This document shows positions 26,347-35,825 of a stretch of 64,000 nucleotides of DNA, in pieces (position 1 is the stretch's first letter; every line of letters starts with the position of its first letter). This DNA is from Taishania sp037189645 (GTDB lineage: Bacteria > Bacteroidota > Bacteroidia > Flavobacteriales_D > Crocinitomicaceae): NCBI GenBank assembly GCA_037189645.1, contig JBBCIY010000003.1:62001-126000 (forward strand). Direction: 5' to 3'. Under the pieces are notes generated by a model that saw only the letters and a program-made list of their open reading frames with translations, did not search any database and was not told the origin of the DNA. The translations under genes were made by a program, and so were the position numbers.

Positions 26347-28893
26347 CTATTTTTTTACCAGGTTGTGATGAAAAAGACCTTCTTTAGTTTCGATGATCAG
26401 CATGTAATACCCGTCAGAAAGTGTTGCTATGCTCACGCTGTCCCCTTCCTGGATGGAAACAGGGATCTCTTTCCCGGTCACATCGAGCATCCGGACAGAA
26501 AGCAGAGGGCTTTCCGAACGAATGGTGATCTTATCGCTTGCCGGGTTCGGGTAAACGATCGGCGCCTGTTTCTCAATGCTGCTGACGGACAGCTGTAACC
26601 CGACGCCTCCAGCATATACTTTACACCCGTCTTCCCCGAAGGTGTAGCAATTATAGAATCCGCTCACAATGGATGTCAGGATCAGGGTATCGTTTGTTTC
26701 CCCCGGAATGTCCGTTCCGTTAAGAGTCCATTGATAAATACCGTTGGAAGAAGTCGTTGAAAGCGTCAGGAAATCGTCGGATATGGTAATCGGGTCAATG
26801 GTTTCAACAGATGATTGCGTCACGATCAGTGTATCTGTGTATACCCCGCATCCATTTACATTGTAGACAACCGCGAACACTTCACCTGCTGTATATTGCT
26901 GGTTGATGATCTGTGTGCTTCCGTTGGACCACAATACAGATCCGATCGTTTCCGTCGTTTCGATCTCTATGGGGTTCGGTCCTAAGCACAGGATGGTATC
27001 TCCGCTGATCGTAGCTGTAAATTCCTGCTCCTCAATGATGTTATAGGCATTGATAACACCATATCCGTAAGCATTATTAGGCAATGCGCCGGTATATGCG
27101 TTTGGCAGCGAGAGGTCCTGGATAAGATCAATAAACGACTGGTAATTCCCTTTTTCGCAGCGCTCCAGGTACAATGCGGCAATTCCTGCTACAACTGGAC
27201 TGGCCATAGAAGTACCGCCGTTGCCCAGATGCCATCCGCCCGGATCCATTTTTGAAAAGTTAGCGGGCTCTTCCAGGTACCACAGCGGCCCTGCTGACAA
27301 TATTACATCTCCTGAAGCTGTAATATCAGGTTTTATGATGTTGTTCCGGTTCGGGCCTTTGCTCGAATTGGGACTAAGCTGTCCGACAGCAGTGATATCA
27401 CTCGGAGAAGTATAGCCTCCTGCATGGTTGTGAAAACCCGTCCTGTTCCGGGTATTTCCTACGGAAATGACTTTTGGAGAGCAATTCCAGCTGGAAACGA
27501 TGGTCTGGTGCGCGTCCGGAAAATGATAATGGATGATGGAAGGAAGTGTTCCGGGACCGGGAACAGCTTCAATGATGTTATTGTAGCCCAGTCCGCTGCC
27601 TGACCAAAGGTCGTATTTTCCGCTTCCCAGGGTATACAGTCCGTAGTAATAATTTGTTGAATCAATAGTTCGGAACAAAACCTGCATGTGAAAGTTCGCT
27701 CCTTCCTGGGAAGTGTAGATCTCAACGGTTGCTATCCGGTCGCCTGATTGATTTCTCAGTGTATCGAAGATCGGAGTTCCCAGCGAGGCTGGCGCAGGGC
27801 GAAATACCAGCTGTGCGCGGGTTTCGAAATTGCCTGCCGGGTTAACGGCCTTCAGGGAATAGGAATACCCGGCGTCAGCCATATCGGAATATAAATCGAA
27901 AAAAATCTTGTTCGGACCGAACGAGGAGCTGGGGTTGTTCTCGAACCATACAAAGGATGTGTCGGAAGAAACGATTCCCTGGCAATGGTAGTTGCCGATA
28001 TTTCCTGAGTTCCCGCACGCGGAAACGACGATTCTCCCGTTTTTTTCATCCACTAATTCCCCGATCCGCAATCCTGCGGGATCTTTACCATCGTGGCTGC
28101 CAAGGTACGATCCCACGCTCAGGTTGACAACCGCACGTTTTCCCAGTGAATCGGCGACTTTGAAAATGTACTCGCACGCATCCGCAACAGTCATGGTCCA
28201 GTTGGGAAGGGTAAAGGATGTTTTTACCATGATGATATCCGCTTCCGGGGCTACTCCGTGATTGTACCCCACAGAATTTCCGTTCCCGGCAGCCGCTCCC
28301 GCAACGGTGCTTCCGTGTGCGCTATTGTCTTCGCTGGTGCATAATCCGGCGTTTATCTGCGTGCTGTCCCAGACGATCCCATAGCCGTAAGGCGAAGGTG
28401 TGCTCCCGGTTGATACCGACTGATCCCAGATACGGAGGACGCGTGTATTGCCGTTAGCATCTTTAAAATCGGGATGTTGCAACTCTATTCCTGTATCAAC
28501 AAACCCGATGATCACGTCTTTTCCTTTGTAGGAAGATGCAAGCCCTGTTCCGTTATGCACCGGATCGACCTGGTGATTGTGGCGCATGGAGTCATTCAGC
28601 AACTGAGGCGGAGCATATTCGATGTAATAATCGGGAAGCTCCCCGGCGACATATGCTTGATGCAGTTCTTTTGCACTGGCTGAGAAATAGATCCATTTGC
28701 TGTTTTCGTAATTGATCTGCCACCTGTTCCTGGCGATCGCTGTTCTGTATGTTTCCTGGTTCGGAAGACAGAATGAAGATATGCTGCCTTTCTGCTCATC
28801 GTTCAGCTGTCCGTAGCCAAATGCTCCTGACTGTCCGGAAGATGTGAAAGACAGTGCGAAAAATACGAATGCACAATATAGGATTTTACTCAT
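26347..28893 (-). CDS. secreted subtilisin-like serine protease with T9SS C-terminal sorting domain
   Basis: 848 residues. Signal peptide about 1-20. S8 peptidase domain from about 120 with catalytic D133 (FVDTGIE), H193 (NSAHGSTVAG) and S562 (GTSMASPVVAG), and an inserted beta-rich region of about 150 residues before the serine. After about residue 635 come Ig-like modules. The last about 75 residues (VYPNPASDKITIRSE...) are a type A T9SS sorting domain, so the protein should be exported through the T9SS and attached to or released from the surface. It is divergent from a second subtilase gene 208 nt away. Substrate unknown. Confidence 0.93.
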   Translation of the reverse strand: MSKILYCAFVFFALSFTSSGQSGAFGYGQLNDEQKGSISSFCLPNQETYRTAIARNRWQINYENSKWIYFSASAKELHQAYVAGELPDYYIEYAPPQLLNDSMRHNHQVDPVHNGTGLASSYKGKDVIIGFVDTGIELQHPDFKDANGNTRVLRIWDQSVSTGSTPSPYGYGIVWDSTQINAGLCTSEDNSAHGSTVAGAAAGNGNSVGYNHGVAPEADIIMVKTSFTLPNWTMTVADACEYIFKVADSLGKRAVVNLSVGSYLGSHDGKDPAGLRIGELVDEKNGRIVVSACGNSGNIGNYHCQGIVSSDTSFVWFENNPSSSFGPNKIFFDLYSDMADAGYSYSLKAVNPAGNFETRAQLVFRPAPASLGTPIFDTLRNQSGDRIATVEIYTSQEGANFHMQVLFRTIDSTNYYYGLYTLGSGKYDLWSGSGLGYNNIIEAVPGPGTLPSIIHYHFPDAHQTIVSSWNCSPKVISVGNTRNRTGFHNHAGGYTSPSDITAVGQLSPNSSKGPNRNNIIKPDITASGDVILSAGPLWYLEEPANFSKMDPGGWHLGNGGTSMASPVVAGIAALYLERCEKGNYQSFIDLIQDLSLPNAYTGALPNNAYGYGVINAYNIIEEQEFTATISGDTILCLGPNPIEIETTETIGSVLWSNGSTQIINQQYTAGEVFAVVYNVNGCGVYTDTLIVTQSSVETIDPITISDDFLTLSTTSSNGIYQWTLNGTDIPGETNDTLILTSIVSGFYNCYTFGEDGCKVYAGGVGLQLSVSSIEKQAPIVYPNPASDKITIRSESPLLSVRMLDVTGKEIPVSIQEGDSVSIATLSDGYYMLIIETKEGLFHHNLVKK

Positions 28894-28919
28894 GTTAACG
28901 CGGTTGAGTTATTTAATTT

Positions 28920-28927
28920 CAAAAATA
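28920..28927 (-). promoter_or_regulatory. -7 box of the T9SS subtilase gene
   Basis: TATTTTTG on the minus strand, exact TAnnTTTG, 26 nt upstream of the ATG. No -33 TTG at normal spacing. Confidence 0.5.
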
Positions 28928-29101
28928 GCAATGACAAATAGTGGTGAGCATTGTTCAAAGCAGCCGGGTATTCGGTTTACCATTTATCAGTTTTTTTAAC
29001 CAGATATCGTAAAATTACAACATTATGACAAAAAATGATGGTGTCGGTCGACTTTTTTTTGCAACTTTGAGGAGTTAAAGTTTTTTATTGGAAATAATAA
29101 T

Positions 29102-30703
29102 ATGAAAAAGAGAATCATTCAATTAAGCTTGGCGGTATTTGCATTAGGAATCACTAACGTACTATATTCTCAAGAGGTTAAGAAAGAAGTTGTAGACTGG
29201 TACAACGGAAAAAATGGTATGCAGACTGAACAGGCATACAAATTATTGAAAAAACGTCAATCTCAAACAGTTGTAGTGGCAATTATCGATTCAGGAATAG
29301 ATATTGAACACGAGGATCTGAAAGGGAAAATCTGGGTCAACGAGAAGGAGATTCCCGGAAATGGAATTGATGACGATGGAAACGGCTATATTGATGATGT
29401 GCACGGCTGGAACTTTTTAGGAAACGCGAAAGGGGAAAACCAGAACTACGCACGTTTGGAAAAAACGCGTATCCTGGCGGAATTGTCTAAAAAATATGCA
29501 AATGTGGAAGAATCCGCGGTAAAGGAAAGCGACAAGAAAGAATACGAGCTGTACAAACAGGTTCGCGATGAGGTTGCTGCCGAAAGAGCGGAGTATGAAC
29601 CATACCTGGGACAAATGGACCAGCTGAATGGGCTGATCGAGCAGGTTCCTGCAATGATCGCAGGAATGATCGGTAAAGAAAACTATACGGAGAAAGACCT
29701 GAACAAGTGGAAACCATCCGATCCTCAGGGAATGCAGATAAAACAGCTGGGGCTGGCGATCGCTTCCGGAAGGCTGACGAAAGAAGTTCTGGAAAAGCAG
29801 AAAGAGCAGATCAACCAGATGCTGGAGTACAACCTGAATGTGGATTATGATGACCGTTCTTTGATCGGCGATAACCCTAACGATATCAAGGATGTGAACT
29901 ATGGTAACCACGATGTGGAAGGGCCGGATGCGTTGCACGGAACTCACGTAGGAGGGATCGTAGGTTCCATCCGTGGAAATAAGCTGGGAGGTGACGGTGT
30001 TGCCGATAATGTGAAACTGATGTCATTGCGTGCCGTACCTAACGGTGACGAGTTTGATAAAGACATCGCTTTGGCCATCCGCTATGCAGTTGATAACGGG
30101 GCGAAAGTGATCAACATGTCATTCGGGAAGTCTTATTCTCCGATGGCGAAAGAAGTGTTTGAAGCGATGAAGTATGCGGACTCCAAAGGAGTATTGCTGG
30201 TACATGCTGCCGGTAACGACGCAAAAGATATCGACTTGGAACCGAATTTCCCGACTTCAAAATATGAATTCCAGGATCGTAAGCTGGATCATTACCTGAC
30301 AATCGGTGCCTCTACCCGTTACGCGACAGTGAAGAAGCAGGAGTTCGGAAACCTGGCGGCTTCATTCTCTAACTACGGACAAACGGGAGTAGATGTATTT
30401 GCTCCGGGATTTGAGATCTACAATGCGGTTCCTCAAAGCGAATACATGCAGCTGCAGGGAACATCAATGGCTGCTCCGATGGTATCCGGTGCTGCTGCAT
30501 TGCTGAAGTCTTATTTCCCTAAATTGTCGATGAAGGAAATCAAAGACATCCTGTTGAGCACGGCAAAAAGCTACAAAGGTTCACAGCAAACAAAACCAGG
30601 TGAAACAACTCCGGTTGATTTTGGAACATTGTCTGTAACAGGTAGTGTGATCAATCTGCCTGCTGCGGTGAAGGCTGCAATTGCCCTGGAAGCAACAAAA
30701 TAA
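29102..30703 (+). CDS. S8 subtilase with large insertion between catalytic Asp and His
   Basis: 533 residues. Signal peptide about 1-24 (LYSQ). Catalytic D63 (IIDSGID), H279 (ALHGTHVGG) and S455 (GTSMAAPMVSG) are all present. Asp and His are 216 residues apart, against about 32 in subtilisin, because of a charged, mainly helical insertion (about 115-260). There is no evident propeptide domain and no T9SS sorting domain, so it is probably periplasmic rather than surface-exposed. It ends in a strong terminator. Related long-insert subtilases are common in Bacteroidota; the insert's job is not known to me. Confidence 0.92.
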   Translation: MKKRIIQLSLAVFALGITNVLYSQEVKKEVVDWYNGKNGMQTEQAYKLLKKRQSQTVVVAIIDSGIDIEHEDLKGKIWVNEKEIPGNGIDDDGNGYIDDVHGWNFLGNAKGENQNYARLEKTRILAELSKKYANVEESAVKESDKKEYELYKQVRDEVAAERAEYEPYLGQMDQLNGLIEQVPAMIAGMIGKENYTEKDLNKWKPSDPQGMQIKQLGLAIASGRLTKEVLEKQKEQINQMLEYNLNVDYDDRSLIGDNPNDIKDVNYGNHDVEGPDALHGTHVGGIVGSIRGNKLGGDGVADNVKLMSLRAVPNGDEFDKDIALAIRYAVDNGAKVINMSFGKSYSPMAKEVFEAMKYADSKGVLLVHAAGNDAKDIDLEPNFPTSKYEFQDRKLDHYLTIGASTRYATVKKQEFGNLAASFSNYGQTGVDVFAPGFEIYNAVPQSEYMQLQGTSMAAPMVSGAAALLKSYFPKLSMKEIKDILLSTAKSYKGSQQTKPGETTPVDFGTLSVTGSVINLPAAVKAAIALEATK

Positions 30704-30722
30704 TTGAATATACACATACATG

Positions 30723-30750
30723 AAAGGGAGCACAGGTTGCTCCCTTTTTT
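30723..30750 (+). terminator. rho-independent terminator of the subtilase gene
   Basis: Stem AAAGGGAGCA/TGCTCCCTTT with a 5-nt loop merging into TTTTTT; 20 nt past the stop. Confidence 0.9.
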
Positions 30751-30789
30751 ATTGGCATTATGGAGAAATTCTTAGTGCTGGTTTCCCGC

Positions 30790-31701
30790 CTATCTGTTTG
30801 GCAGTATGGGTTCTCTTTTCCAGGTAATGATCCGTGCGTCATCGGATGCGGTTGCGAAAGTGTTCTCGTCCAGTGCAACGGCACAGTTCACGGAATGGCG
30901 GTGCCCTCCTTTTTTGAAGTCCAGCCGCTGTAAGACGGAAAACGTTGCCGCATCCCAGGTTTTAATGGTTTTATCCCGGCTCACCGATACGATTGTATCA
31001 TTCACCCGGATAAGGTCGTAGATCATATAGTTATGGGCAGGAATGCTCCTGAAGCAGGTTTTTGATTGTTTGTCCCATAGCCTGATGTGGGCGTCTTTGC
31101 CCCCTGTTACCAATGTGGTATTGTCCAGTTCCAATAATGTTCCTGCTCCGTCCTGGTGTGCGAAAAATTCTTCTTCCAGGTTAAAAAAGGTTGTTTCGAT
31201 GCACCTGATCACTCCGTCCTGGCAGCATACATAGATCAGGTTACCATCTGCGGAAGGAATGATTCTCCTGATTTTTCCACAGTCGAAAGGAAGCTGGATC
31301 AATAATTCCAGGGTCTGGTTGTCCCATACGGATAATGTTCCTTCTCCGTCGCCCAGGTAAAACTGGCCTTTTTTGCTGTTTTCTGCCATGGCGAAAACTC
31401 CTTTCCTGTGGAGCTGGTAGAATTTCACCTCTTTTCGTTCCCACAGATCGAAAATGTGTACATCACCTCCGGAGAGCCCGGCTACTAATCTGGCAGCGTT
31501 ATCAATTAAACAGATCGAGTAGGGGGTAGCGGGCAGCCGGATCGCAAATCTGTCCTGTTCTCCCGTTTCCAGGTTCCAACGGACCACATACTTGTCGGCA
31601 CTCGCGGAATAGATGTATTTCCCGTCGTATTGCAACGAGTAAATGGCTCCTGAATGGCCCTCAAATGTTAATTTCCTGGAAAATTCGATGCGTTCAGACA
31701 T
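30790..31701 (-). CDS. WD40 repeat protein
   Basis: 303 residues from ATG 31701; the in-frame TTG at 31722 is a weaker start. It consists almost wholly of WD40 repeats, for example FEGHSGAIYSLQYDG...YIYSASADKYVVRWN, VTGGKDAHIRLWD, VSVSRDKTIKTWD and ATASDDARIITWK, enough for a seven-bladed propeller. No signal peptide or catalytic domain, so a cytoplasmic scaffold is likely. Partner unknown. Confidence 0.9.
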   Translation of the reverse strand: MSERIEFSRKLTFEGHSGAIYSLQYDGKYIYSASADKYVVRWNLETGEQDRFAIRLPATPYSICLIDNAARLVAGLSGGDVHIFDLWERKEVKFYQLHRKGVFAMAENSKKGQFYLGDGEGTLSVWDNQTLELLIQLPFDCGKIRRIIPSADGNLIYVCCQDGVIRCIETTFFNLEEEFFAHQDGAGTLLELDNTTLVTGGKDAHIRLWDKQSKTCFRSIPAHNYMIYDLIRVNDTIVSVSRDKTIKTWDAATFSVLQRLDFKKGGHRHSVNCAVALDENTFATASDDARIITWKREPILPNR

Positions 31702-31788
31702 AACCAATCGTTCGGAGTACAATAATAAGGCTTTTTAGCAACCGGTGGTTGATAATTGTTCATTTCAGACTGAAAATTAACCCTTGTT

Positions 31789-33579
31789 TCAGAACGCCAC
31801 AATCACACTTGTTCCTTTTCCTTTCTCCGATTCGATGGAGATCGTTCCGTTGAATTCTTTTGCGCGCTGTTCCATGTTCTGAAGGCCGTATCCTTTCTGA
31901 GCTTCCTCTATGTCGAAACCATCCCCGTTATCATTGATTTCGATCCTGGATGCGCTGATGAAGATTTTCAGTTCGGTGCACCTGGAATACTTCGAAGCAT
32001 TGTTCACCGATTCCTGGATGATCCGGAACAGATGAAGGGCAAGGGCAGGGGAAAGGACTGTTGATTTATCGGAGGCGATGACGGAAACACGGATCTCTTT
32101 CCCTCCCAGGATGCGTGTTGCGTATTCTTCGGCTTTCTGGTAGAGTTCCTCAATGGTGAGCTCCTGTTTGTGGATCGACCAGATCGTTTCTCTCAAAACG
32201 AAGTTCGCATTGGTTGATACCTCGCGGATCTCAGCCAGTTCCTTCTTGTCTGCTTCATTGGCTGTACGAAACGCTTTCATATCCAGCTTGGAGGAGATCA
32301 TTGTCAGTTCCGCGCCGAGGTTGTCGTGCAGGTCACGGGCAATCCGTGCACGTTCGGCTTCCAGGTTGTGTAAAATAGCGATCGTAGATGTCTGCCGGTC
32401 CATTTTTCTCCGCTGGACGACCAGGGCGATAATGATGACCAGGATCACAATCGCGCCGATCAGCACCAGTAAAATCAAGGTTTTGTTCTTGTTCTTGATG
32501 ACTTCTTCTTGGAGTGCAAGTTCTTTTTTTTCTGTCTGGTATTTTTTTTCGAGCTCGTTGATGTTTTTCCGGTTGCTGATCGTTTCTATACTGTCTTTTG
32601 CCGTGTGGTATTTCCTCAGGTAATCGATGGATAATTCCAGGTTATTTTCCAGTTCATAGAGGTAACTGTACGTTTCCATGGAAATGAGGTATGCATTCGC
32701 GTAATTGTATTTCTGTGAGTAGTAAAGCGAAGAATCCAGGTATAGCCTTGTATTTTTAAAATCTTCTACATTCATGTAAACTGCCGCGAGGTTATTGAAG
32801 CCGTCTGCTAAACCGGAATAATCGTTATTCTCGCGAGTGATTTGCAGGGATTTTTCATAATATACCAATGCAGAATCCAATTGTCCCATGTAAAAATATA
32901 TTCCTCCGATGTTATTTATCGTTTCGGAGATTCCTACTTTGCTGCTTAGCTGGTTTTCAATGTTATAACTTTTTCTGAAAAAGTTCAATGCACCTTCCAG
33001 ATCTTCCTGGTTTGCCAGGACAATTCCCAACATGTTGTAGCTCTTGGAAATTCCTTCCAGATCCTTCACCGAAGAGAAATAGTTCAATGCACTTTCATGA
33101 TATTCTTTCGCTTTATCAAAATCTTCCAGTGCCTGGTAAAGCAGACCTATGTTGTTCTCAACTATTGCCGCATCCTTCAGGTTGTTCGTTTTTTCATAAA
33201 TGGATAAGGCTGAAAGGTAATGTTTTATCGCTTTTTCGTTTTCTCCGATTCCCTTGTAAGCCGCTCCCAGGTTATTGTGGGCAGAAGCTTTTATCTGTTC
33301 GGATTTTGTGTTTTTTAAAGCTTCATCGGACAAACGGATCGACTCCCGGTACTCGCCTTGCACTCTTTTTACAATAGCAATATTCATCAGGATCTTTTCG
33401 GTTAAACCATCTGACTTGCTCTTATCCTTTGCTTTCAACAGGTAGGAATGGGCTTTTTCCGGCTCCGTTGTCAGAATCTTTTCTGCTCTTTTATTGAATT
33501 CTTCCGCTGTTTGTGAATAAGCAGTAGTTAATAAAAACAGCGATGAGACAATGTATAAAATGGTTTTCAAAGTATTCAT
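31789..33579 (-). CDS. TPR-containing sensor histidine kinase (HisKA_3 family)
   Basis: 596 residues. Signal peptide (about 1-22), six or more TPR units (about 25-330) in the periplasm, a coiled-coil-like stretch, one membrane helix (about 367-388), a HisKA_3 dimerisation domain with phospho-acceptor H418 (ARDLHDNLGAEL), and an HATPase domain (N box ESVNNASKYS, G boxes NDNGDGFD and KGYGLQNM). This is a NarX/DesK-type kinase; its partner is probably the LuxR-type regulator at 34226-34879. The two genes are separated by a plus-strand pseudogene and spacer of about 650 nt. The signal sensed by the TPR domain is unknown. Confidence 0.93.
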   Translation of the reverse strand: MNTLKTILYIVSSLFLLTTAYSQTAEEFNKRAEKILTTEPEKAHSYLLKAKDKSKSDGLTEKILMNIAIVKRVQGEYRESIRLSDEALKNTKSEQIKASAHNNLGAAYKGIGENEKAIKHYLSALSIYEKTNNLKDAAIVENNIGLLYQALEDFDKAKEYHESALNYFSSVKDLEGISKSYNMLGIVLANQEDLEGALNFFRKSYNIENQLSSKVGISETINNIGGIYFYMGQLDSALVYYEKSLQITRENNDYSGLADGFNNLAAVYMNVEDFKNTRLYLDSSLYYSQKYNYANAYLISMETYSYLYELENNLELSIDYLRKYHTAKDSIETISNRKNINELEKKYQTEKKELALQEEVIKNKNKTLILLVLIGAIVILVIIIALVVQRRKMDRQTSTIAILHNLEAERARIARDLHDNLGAELTMISSKLDMKAFRTANEADKKELAEIREVSTNANFVLRETIWSIHKQELTIEELYQKAEEYATRILGGKEIRVSVIASDKSTVLSPALALHLFRIIQESVNNASKYSRCTELKIFISASRIEINDNGDGFDIEEAQKGYGLQNMEQRAKEFNGTISIESEKGKGTSVIVAF

Positions 33580-33838
33580 ATTAAATTATTAATCAATCAT
33601 CCGTAGTGCATTATCAGAAGAAGAAATAAAAACTTCGTAGTTTGCTGTTTATCTAGTATACTCAGTTAGCTGTCAGTTGATTAAAATCATGCACGGCTAT
33701 GGGCGAAATTACAGATTATTTTAAAGGGATTAAAAAATATCGGAAAAAATATCATTTCGATTAAGCTAAGACAGAGCTAAAATAAGATCACTTATAGTCA
33801 TTATGAATTATATTTTGTGTTAGTTTAAAACTGTATTT
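33580..33838. other. AT-rich spacer upstream of the kinase gene
   Basis: No open frame, RNA gene or exact TAnnTTTG box was found. It probably holds the kinase 5' leader and the promoter of the decayed plus-strand gene that follows. Confidence 0.4.
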
Positions 33839-34184
33839 ATGAAAAAGTATTTAGTTACATTATTTGCTGTTTTGGGATTATGCCAGACATCAGAAGCCCA
33901 AAGCTATCTTGATGTGAAAATTGTTAAGAACAAACATATACGTCGATGCTGTTACCGTTGTGTTCATTGATGGGACCTCTCAGGAATATCCGCCTGGAAA
34001 ACAAGGCGGGTAGAGTTTTGAATTGGACAATGATGTCGATTATCTGATCTATTATGAAACGATCTGTCCTGTTGGCCCTACAGTAAGAGTAAAAGAAGGC
34101 CTGACAACATTTACGGCAACGCTTACAGAAGATGTGAATGGCGCTGGAGATGAGTCGAGGAGCTTTGTGCCTGTAATCCGCTGA
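33839..34184 (+). pseudogene. frameshifted remnant of a small secreted protein gene
   Basis: ATG at 33839 opens a signal peptide (KKYLVTLFAVLGLCQTSEAQ) and about 10 mature residues. The frame then shifts near 33929 to +1, where NIYVDAVTVVFIDGTSQEYP continues. An in-frame TAG at 34010-34012 interrupts this, and the same frame resumes (FELDNDVDYLIYYETICPVG...) to a TGA at 34182-34184. Reassembled it would encode about 114 residues. Two lesions make it a likely pseudogene, although read or assembly errors could produce the same picture. It lies between the kinase and regulator genes on the opposite strand. Confidence 0.7.
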
Positions 34185-34225
34185 ATCCGTTACTTTTACT
34201 TTCACGTAATTTGCCATGATTCTCT

Positions 34226-34879
34226 TTAAATAAGCCCGCCTCTTTTCGCCTTTTCCAGGGCTTCCACCTTATTGTGGACCTTCATTTTTTTGTAAATGTT
34301 TTCCACATGCTTCCTTGCCGTTCCGTAGCTGATGAACAGATTGTCGGAGATCTGGTCGTAGCTGAGCCCCTTGGCGATTTGTTCCAGGACCTCCAGTTCC
34401 CTTTTGGTCAATTCGTAGTCTTTTTCAATGACAATTTCAGTCGGTCGCCCTTTTCGGATGAGGCTGAGTGATTTTTTTGCGATCATCGGGCTCATCGGTG
34501 CGCCTCCTTCCAGCGCTTCGTAGATCGCTTTGTGCACTTTGACCGGCTGCTCGTCCTTGAGCAGGTAACCGCTTGCCCCGGCCATGATCGCTTCAAAGAT
34601 ATTCTGCTCGTCATCAAAAACAGTGCACATGATGATCTTGATATTCGGCCAGCGGTTAGCGATGATCTCCGTTGCCTGTACACCGTCCATTTCCGGCATA
34701 TTGATATCCATCAGGATCACATCCACCGCGTGATTGCTTTCCAGCCGTTTGATCATCTCCCTTCCGTTGGATACTGTTTCTACGACCCTGAATTCCATTC
34801 CCAGTTCAATCTTTTCTTTGAGAGCCTGAGCCAGTTTTGAAATGTCTTCGGCAATGGCAACTTTTATAATCTGCGTCAT
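34226..34879 (-). CDS. LuxR/NarL-family response regulator
   Basis: 217 residues from ATG 34879; the upstream TTG at 34885 is disfavoured. Receiver domain (about 4-122) with acidic pocket E11/D12, phospho-acceptor D58 (VILMDINMPEMDG) and the YLLKD lysine. LuxR-type helix-turn-helix at about 150-215 (ELTKRELEVLEQIAKGLSYDQISDNL, here described in part; TARKHVENIYKKM). It binds DNA when phosphorylated, probably by the TPR kinase at 31789-33579. Targets unknown. Confidence 0.93.
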   Translation of the reverse strand: MTQIIKVAIAEDISKLAQALKEKIELGMEFRVVETVSNGREMIKRLESNHAVDVILMDINMPEMDGVQATEIIANRWPNIKIIMCTVFDDEQNIFEAIMAGASGYLLKDEQPVKVHKAIYEALEGGAPMSPMIAKKSLSLIRKGRPTEIVIEKDYELTKRELEVLEQIAKGLSYDQISDNLFISYGTARKHVENIYKKMKVHNKVEALEKAKRGGLI

Positions 34880-34958
34880 ATTCAACTAATTTACGGCAAA
34901 ATTCAGAAATCTATTCCGTAGGAACAATACGATAAATGGCGGATATAGCGGATAGTAG

Positions 34959-34988
34959 AAAGGGAAAAACAACCCTGTTTTTCCCTTT
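34959..34988 (-). terminator. terminator of the nfu-type gene
   Basis: A perfect 13-bp stem (AAAGGGAAAAACA/TGTTTTTCCCTTT) with a 4-nt loop, starting 17 nt past the stop at 35005. Confidence 0.8.
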
Positions 34989-35004
34989 CTGCCGTCAACT
35001 GTTT

Positions 35005-35619
35005 TTATCCGTTGATGGCTACAACTTCTTTCACTTCGGGAATGTACTGCTTCAACAGGTTTTCGATTCCACCTTTTAAGGTCGCTGTTGAAGAAGGGCA
35101 TCCGGAGCAGGAACCTTTCAGTATCACGGAAACGGTTCCGTCGTTGAAACCCAGGTAATCAATCGCTCCACCATCGTTTTCCACCGCCGGGCGGACGTAC
35201 TCGTCCAGAATGTTGGAAATGGCATCGTCGAATTCGGACGGTGACAAATTGGCAAGGATGGAGGCCTTTTCCTCTGATTCTGCCTTTGCTTCGACATTGG
35301 CTGTTTTCTTTGGCATCGCGATCAGCACATCCTTCCCGTCTTCGATCCAGGTTTTGATGAACTGACGCAGCTCCATCGTGATAAAATCCCATGGAACATT
35401 GTCAGTTTTTGTTACCGTGACAAAATTGGCAGCGATAAAAACACCGTCCACAAAAGGGAATGAGAACAGCTCTTCCGCCAATGGGGAAAAACCTTTTGCT
35501 TCTGCTTTCGTTCTGAATTCCGCCGAATCCCCCGTCATCAGCAAATATTTGTTTGCGACAAATTTCATGGTAGACGGGTTGGGAGTCATTTCTGAATATA
35601 TAGTAACCGGAACTTTCAT
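35005..35619 (-). CDS. Nfu-type Fe-S cluster scaffold/carrier (NFU1-like)
   Basis: 204 residues. N-terminal Nfu_N domain (about 1-100, TPNPSTMKFVANK) and C-terminal NifU-like domain with the cluster-binding pair C171 and C174 (GSCSGCPSS). This is the domain order of mitochondrial NFU1 rather than of E. coli NfuA. It carries 4Fe-4S clusters to target proteins such as lipoyl synthase or aconitase (family knowledge). Monocistronic, with its own promoter and terminator. Confidence 0.93.
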   Translation of the reverse strand: MKVPVTIYSEMTPNPSTMKFVANKYLLMTGDSAEFRTKAEAKGFSPLAEELFSFPFVDGVFIAANFVTVTKTDNVPWDFITMELRQFIKTWIEDGKDVLIAMPKKTANVEAKAESEEKASILANLSPSEFDDAISNILDEYVRPAVENDGGAIDYLGFNDGTVSVILKGSCSGCPSSTATLKGGIENLLKQYIPEVKEVVAING

Positions 35620-35644
35620 TTTATTTTGATTTTTTATGACACTA

Positions 35645-35652
35645 CAAAATTA
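35645..35652 (-). promoter_or_regulatory. -7 box of the nfu-type gene
   Basis: TAATTTTG on the minus strand, exact TAnnTTTG, 25 nt before the ATG. Confidence 0.55.
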
Positions 35653-35780
35653 CGCAATCTTATGCGATAAACCCGGTGATTTTTTCTGTTTTTCCTGTTA
35701 TGGAGGGAGTTGTTAACAATCTATTAAAAATCTGTTGGAAAATATCTGGCCATTTTCTCCGTTCATCTGAATAGAACCGC

Positions 35781-35788
35781 TACCTTTG
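35781..35788 (+). promoter_or_regulatory. -7 box of pckA
   Basis: TACCTTTG, exact TAnnTTTG, 37 nt before the pckA ATG. No TTG at -33. Confidence 0.6.
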
Positions 35789-35825
35789 TGGCGAAAATAT
35801 AGCATGGCTAAAATTTAATGTAATT

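Noticed and set aside
29061..29070. CAACTTTG as a promoter of the long-insert subtilase
   Set aside because: One mismatch at the first position of TAnnTTTG and no TTG at -33; plausible but not supported enough to list.
29417..29947. 176-codon antisense frame within the long-insert subtilase
   Set aside because: It is a compositional shadow of a well-supported protease gene: hydrophobic, His/Val/Leu-rich, with no recognisable motif.
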